Of a stretch of DNA of 8,785 bases, positions 6,157 to 8,785 are shown piece after piece (the stretch's first letter is position 1; every line of letters starts with the position of its first letter). Made by a program: the position numbers and the translations under genes. Location of the stretch: positions 1 to 8,785 of the forward strand of contig JAGACI010000197.1 in NCBI GenBank assembly GCA_017614185.1, given 5' to 3'. The stretch comes from Lachnospiraceae bacterium (GTDB lineage: Bacteria > Bacillota_A > Clostridia > Lachnospirales > Lachnospiraceae). The notes beneath the pieces were generated by a model, which was not told the origin of the DNA, ran no database searches, and saw only the letters and a program-made list of their open reading frames with translations.

Positions 6157-6168
6157 CCCCTTAAGGGG
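6157..6168. promoter_or_regulatory. Perfect 12-bp palindrome upstream of the GH13 promoter
   Basis: CCCCTTAAGGGG is a perfect palindrome, set within a GCCCCCC...GGGGAC context. Its centre is about 20 bp upstream of the predicted -35. This GC-rich dyad in an otherwise AT-rich spacer could be a regulator-binding site for the GH13 gene, or a second small hairpin at the 3' end of the transporter transcript. It does not match the usual CcpA cre consensus. Confidence 0.35.
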
Positions 6169-6181
6169 ACCTGTAAATGCT

Positions 6182-6205
6182 AAGAGGCGGTTTGCACCGC
6201 CTCTT
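6182..6205 (-). terminator. Probable terminator hairpin of the sugar transporter operon
   Basis: AAGAGGCGG (6182-6190) and CCGCCTCTT (6197-6205) form a perfect 9-bp GC-rich stem; the T-A pair at the loop edge extends it to 10 bp with loop UUGC or its complement. It lies 22 nt after the second permease stop codon. The downstream sequence in minus-strand RNA (AGCAUUUAC) is only weakly U-rich, so termination may be partial. Confidence 0.6.
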
Positions 6206-6227
6206 GTCATTGTATGTTTTGTTTAAA

Positions 6228-7397
6228 TTACTTAACTGCGTTTTTCTTGGTTGCCACGATATCGAATACAACCGCACCGAGAAGTACAAGACCTTTAACA
6301 ATCTTCTGCCAGTCAGCGTTAACGCCCATAAGTGACATACCAAGGTTGATAACACCGATAAGAGTAGCACCGATAACCATTCCGAATACGGTACCGGCTC
6401 CACCGTAAGCAGATACACCACCTACTACGCAGGCTGCAATTGCATCCATCTCGTAGTTGGTTCCTGCTGTTGAGTTGGCAGCCTGGAATCTGGCTACAAC
6501 AATGTAGGATGTTATAACGGTCATGATTGCCATGTTAAGGTATGCGAAGAACATAATCTTTCTGGTATCAACACCTGAAAGTCTTGTTGCTTCCTTGTTA
6601 CCGCCGATTGTGTAGAAGTATCTTCCAAGAGCGGTCTTGGATGTGATGAAGTTGTAAATCAAAAGGATTACAACAACCCATACCAGTACGGTAGGAATTC
6701 CGCCTGCAAATGAAAGCTTGTAAGCAAAGAGCATAACAGCTGCAACGGATAAGGTTGTCTTTACAATAAGAGTTGTAAATGAGTCAGCCTCATATCCTTT
6801 TTTGAGCTTATTGGCTCTTGTTCTTATATTTAAGAACACTACGATAGCACTGGCAACAAAACCTGCTATCAAGCATATTGCGTTAAAATCAAAGATTGCT
6901 GTCTCAAAGAGTTTTCCTGAGAAAACTTTGAGGAAGCTTTCAGGAATGGGTGAAATACTTCCTGTTGAAGAGTTTTTGCTGAGAATAGCTGTTCCCAGTC
7001 CTCTGAAAGCAAGGAAACCTGCAAGGGTAGCAATCCATGGGGGAATGTTTACATATGCTACAAGGAATCCAAGTACGCATCCGTATATAACGCCTACAAG
7101 AAGCATAAGTAAAATTGAAACTCCGCTTCCGTATCCCTTAACTACCATAAAGACACCGCCGATGGCTCCAAGGAAACATACGAAGGAACCGCAGGAAAGG
7201 TCGATGTTACCGCCGGTAAGCATACACATTAACATACCTGTCGCAAGTACAAATACATATGCGTTCTGTGTGATAAGAGCGTTGAAGTTCATGGGTGAGA
7301 ACATCGATCCGCCGGTCATCACAGTAAAGAAGATATATACCAGGACAAGGATGATAAGCATAGCATTTTTCTTAATTACGTCCATATATTTACTCAT
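6228..7397 (-). CDS. mmsB: Sugar ABC transporter permease, MmsB/GguB type, second paralogue
   Basis: This 389-aa integral membrane permease has about ten hydrophobic segments and belongs to the ribose/xylose/multiple-monosaccharide importer class. Family features are [20 protein letters not shown] followed by NIDLS (periplasm-proximal pore region), IPPWIATLAGFLAFRGLG, the cytoplasmic GGNKEATRLSG segment and [18 protein letters not shown]. The length near 390, with a charged insert around 190-215, fits MmsB/GguB rather than the roughly 320-aa RbsC. It is clearly paralogous to the preceding permease but diverged: where that one has [10 protein letters not shown], this has TVITSYIVVAR, and the loop after FRGLG is unrelated. 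AGGAGG (7405-7410) begins directly after the upstream stop codon, with a 7-nt spacer to ATG 7397. Pairing with its neighbour as a heterodimer is inferred. The symbol marks the family; orthology of this copy is uncertain. Confidence 0.85.
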   Translation of the reverse strand: MSKYMDVIKKNAMLIILVLVYIFFTVMTGGSMFSPMNFNALITQNAYVFVLATGMLMCMLTGGNIDLSCGSFVCFLGAIGGVFMVVKGYGSGVSILLMLLVGVIYGCVLGFLVAYVNIPPWIATLAGFLAFRGLGTAILSKNSSTGSISPIPESFLKVFSGKLFETAIFDFNAICLIAGFVASAIVVFLNIRTRANKLKKGYEADSFTTLIVKTTLSVAAVMLFAYKLSFAGGIPTVLVWVVVILLIYNFITSKTALGRYFYTIGGNKEATRLSGVDTRKIMFFAYLNMAIMTVITSYIVVARFQAANSTAGTNYEMDAIAACVVGGVSAYGGAGTVFGMVIGATLIGVINLGMSLMGVNADWQKIVKGLVLLGAVVFDIVATKKNAVK

Positions 7398-7410
7398 GAC
7401 TCATCCTCCT

Positions 7411-8577
7411 TTACTTTTTCTTCTTATTTGACAGTACGTCAAATATGATTGCTATCAGAACAACGATACCTTTAACAACCTTCTGATAGTTGGCATCCAT
7501 ACCCATGATACTCATACCCATGTTGATAACACCCATGAGGACGGCACCGATTATCATTCCGAACACGCTGCCTTCACCGCCGTAAGCAGAAGCTCCGCCG
7601 ATGAAACAAGCTGCGATTGCATCCATCTCGTAGCCCTGACCGAATGTAGGCTGCGCACCTACCTGTCTTGCTGCTACAAGTATACCTGCAAGACCTGCCA
7701 TAAGTCCCATGTTCACATAAGCAAAGAAGTATACTTTTCTGGGGTCGATACCGGAAAGTCTTGTTGCTTTCTCGTTACCGCCGACAGCGTATAAGTATCT
7801 ACCCATTGTGGTTCTGGTTGTGATGTATGCATAAGCAAGAAGTACAACAGCAATCCAAACCAATGCAGCGGGAATACCTTTATAATTTGCAAGCTTGTAG
7901 AAAATCCAGATGATTACTGCACTGATTACAACCATCTTAACAGCTTCCTGAAGAAGAGGAGTTACGCTGTAACCTTTTGACTTTGCATCAAGTCTGTTTA
8001 CAATAACCATTGCAATGTAAGCAACTACAATCACAATACCTGCTGCTATACATGTAATGTTTAAATTTGATCCCCCAAAGAAATCCGGAATATAGCAGTT
8101 ATCACCGCCACCGAATACTCTTAAGAAAGTTTCGTTTCTGATACCGACTGCATATCCCTGAAGGACAACGTTTGCTAATCCTCTGAAGGCATACATGCCT
8201 GCAAGAGTTGCGATGAACGGAGGTACCTTGATGTAGGCAATCCAGAATCCCTGCCATGCACCTACCAAAAGTCCGCCTATAATCATAACTGCAACTGCGA
8301 ACCAGACATTCAAGTTTTTATCCATCATTACGGCACCGATACCGCCTACGAAGCAGACTACGGAACCAACCGCAAGGTCGATGTTACCACCTGTCAGGAT
8401 ACATAACAGCATACCGGCTGAAAGAACGAATACGTATGCGTTCTGTGAAATCAGGTTGTTAACGTTCTGAGGCAGGAGAATTTTTCCGCTTGTCATTACA
8501 TAGAAGAAAATGGTAACCGCCACCAGAGCAAACACCATGGTGTATTTTTTCAGAATATCCATTGCTTTAAGATTCAT
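7411..8577 (-). CDS. mmsB: Sugar ABC transporter permease, MmsB/GguB type, first paralogue
   Basis: This 388-aa membrane permease forms the channel of a high-affinity monosaccharide importer (galactose, xylose, arabinose and glucose are typical of the ChvE-MmsAB group). It has about ten membrane segments and conserved features [20 protein letters not shown] then [23 protein letters not shown], a charged insert (about 195-215), [16 protein letters not shown] (likely the ATPase coupling region) and [20 protein letters not shown]. It ends in a basic NKKKK tail. This copy is closer to the family consensus than the following one. The ATG at 8577 is chosen: an in-frame GTG at 8586 lies within the ribosome-binding site. 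The start overlaps the ATPase stop codon by 11 nt, which points to translational coupling and matched subunit amounts. Confidence 0.9.
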   Translation of the reverse strand: MNLKAMDILKKYTMVFALVAVTIFFYVMTSGKILLPQNVNNLISQNAYVFVLSAGMLLCILTGGNIDLAVGSVVCFVGGIGAVMMDKNLNVWFAVAVMIIGGLLVGAWQGFWIAYIKVPPFIATLAGMYAFRGLANVVLQGYAVGIRNETFLRVFGGGDNCYIPDFFGGSNLNITCIAAGIVIVVAYIAMVIVNRLDAKSKGYSVTPLLQEAVKMVVISAVIIWIFYKLANYKGIPAALVWIAVVLLAYAYITTRTTMGRYLYAVGGNEKATRLSGIDPRKVYFFAYVNMGLMAGLAGILVAARQVGAQPTFGQGYEMDAIAACFIGGASAYGGEGSVFGMIIGAVLMGVINMGMSIMGMDANYQKVVKGIVVLIAIIFDVLSNKKKK

Positions 8578-8785
8578 TCTGCGCACCCCTTCCTGACTGT
8601 AAGATACAAGCCATAATATTTTCCTGGGTAGCTTCGGATGCTTTCATCTCACCGACGAACTCGCCTTCGTTCATGATGTAGATTCTATCACTCATTCCGA
8701 TAACTTCAGGAAGCTCAGAGGAAATCATGACAACTGACTTTCCTGCTGCTACAAGATCATTGATAATACAATAAATCTCGTACTT
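8567..8785 (-). CDS. mmsA: Sugar ABC transporter ATP-binding protein, MmsA/GguA type (3' end only)
   Basis: Only the last 72 codons are in the window; the rest lies beyond the right edge. The reading frame begins [20 protein letters not shown], followed by [15 protein letters not shown], then [11 protein letters not shown] and EATQENIM. This is the end of the second nucleotide-binding domain of the tandem-domain sugar ATPases (RbsA, MglA, XylG, GguA), which typically have SSELPE where single-domain ATPases carry the H-loop. KYEIY.IIN favours the MmsA/GguA branch. The protein sits on the cytoplasmic side and powers import through the two permeases that follow. The stop TAA (8567-8569) lies inside the first permease gene. 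A substrate-binding protein gene is expected further upstream but is outside the window. Confidence 0.9.
   Translation of the reverse strand, partial: KYEIYCIINDLVAAGKSVVMISSELPEVIGMSDRIYIMNEGEFVGEMKASEATQENIMACILQSGRGAQNES
8586..8594 (-). promoter_or_regulatory. Ribosome-binding site deciding the first permease start
   Basis: AGGAAGGGG on the minus strand lies within the 3' end of the ATPase gene. It is about 9-10 nt from ATG 8577 but directly abuts the alternative GTG at 8586, whose first G is the last base of the motif. ATG 8577 is therefore the likelier start. Confidence 0.7.

Noticed and set aside
6802..7431. Plus-strand open frame of 209 codons opposite the second permease
   Set aside because: Antisense to a well-supported permease gene; composition and lack of motifs fit a shadow frame.

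Overview
The window is a stretch of chromosome from a low-to-moderate-GC Bacillota bacterium, most likely a Lachnospiraceae member (Butyrivibrio, Pseudobutyrivibrio or Roseburia-like). This is judged from protein style: a DUF5685 protein beside a Cys-tailed J-domain/TPR protein, a small membrane zinc-ribbon protein that starts MDFRQRLARFMMGRYG, and an MmsAB/GguAB-type sugar transporter. Strong AGGAGG ribosome-binding sites fit too. No database search was possible, so the taxon is an inference. Every recognisable gene lies on the minus strand, so the biological reading order runs from position 8785 down to 1. There are no rRNA, tRNA, CRISPR or mobile elements.

Unit 1 (8785 to about 6182) is the 3' part of a sugar ABC transporter operon. 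It holds the C-terminal end of an MmsA/GguA-type ATPase and then two tandem paralogous MmsB/GguB-type permeases. The first permease overlaps the ATPase stop codon by 11 nt, and the second starts 13 nt after the first. A 9-bp GC-rich hairpin (6182-6205) probably ends the unit. Two permeases suggest a heterodimeric channel importing monosaccharides.

Unit 2 (6145 to about 3944) is a single gene with its own candidate promoter. It encodes a 700-aa cytoplasmic GH13 alpha-glucan hydrolase of the neopullulanase/cyclomaltodextrinase type. A long 19-bp hairpin follows it and is fully paired only in minus-strand RNA. With unit 1 this is a carbohydrate uptake and breakdown neighbourhood, although the transporter is a monosaccharide type rather than a maltodextrin type.

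Unit 3 (about 3941 to 220) is a compact five-gene operon: a membrane zinc-ribbon protein, a DUF5685 protein, a J-domain/TPR protein with a Cys-rich tail, a YhhN-family lysoplasmalogenase-like membrane protein, and a YegS/DgkB-type lipid kinase. It ends at a strong intrinsic terminator (220-260). Two of the five genes belong to membrane-lipid enzyme families. The DUF5685 protein carries two Asp-rich motifs resembling those of squalene/phytoene synthases, so a membrane-lipid or isoprenoid system is a reasonable hypothesis. It is the best candidate here for an undescribed system.

The left edge (1-219) has no convincing gene. It holds a dense putative regulatory region facing a minus-strand gene beyond the window: three helically phased TTTGACRA repeats, a good sigma-70 promoter with an extended -10, and two inverted repeats.
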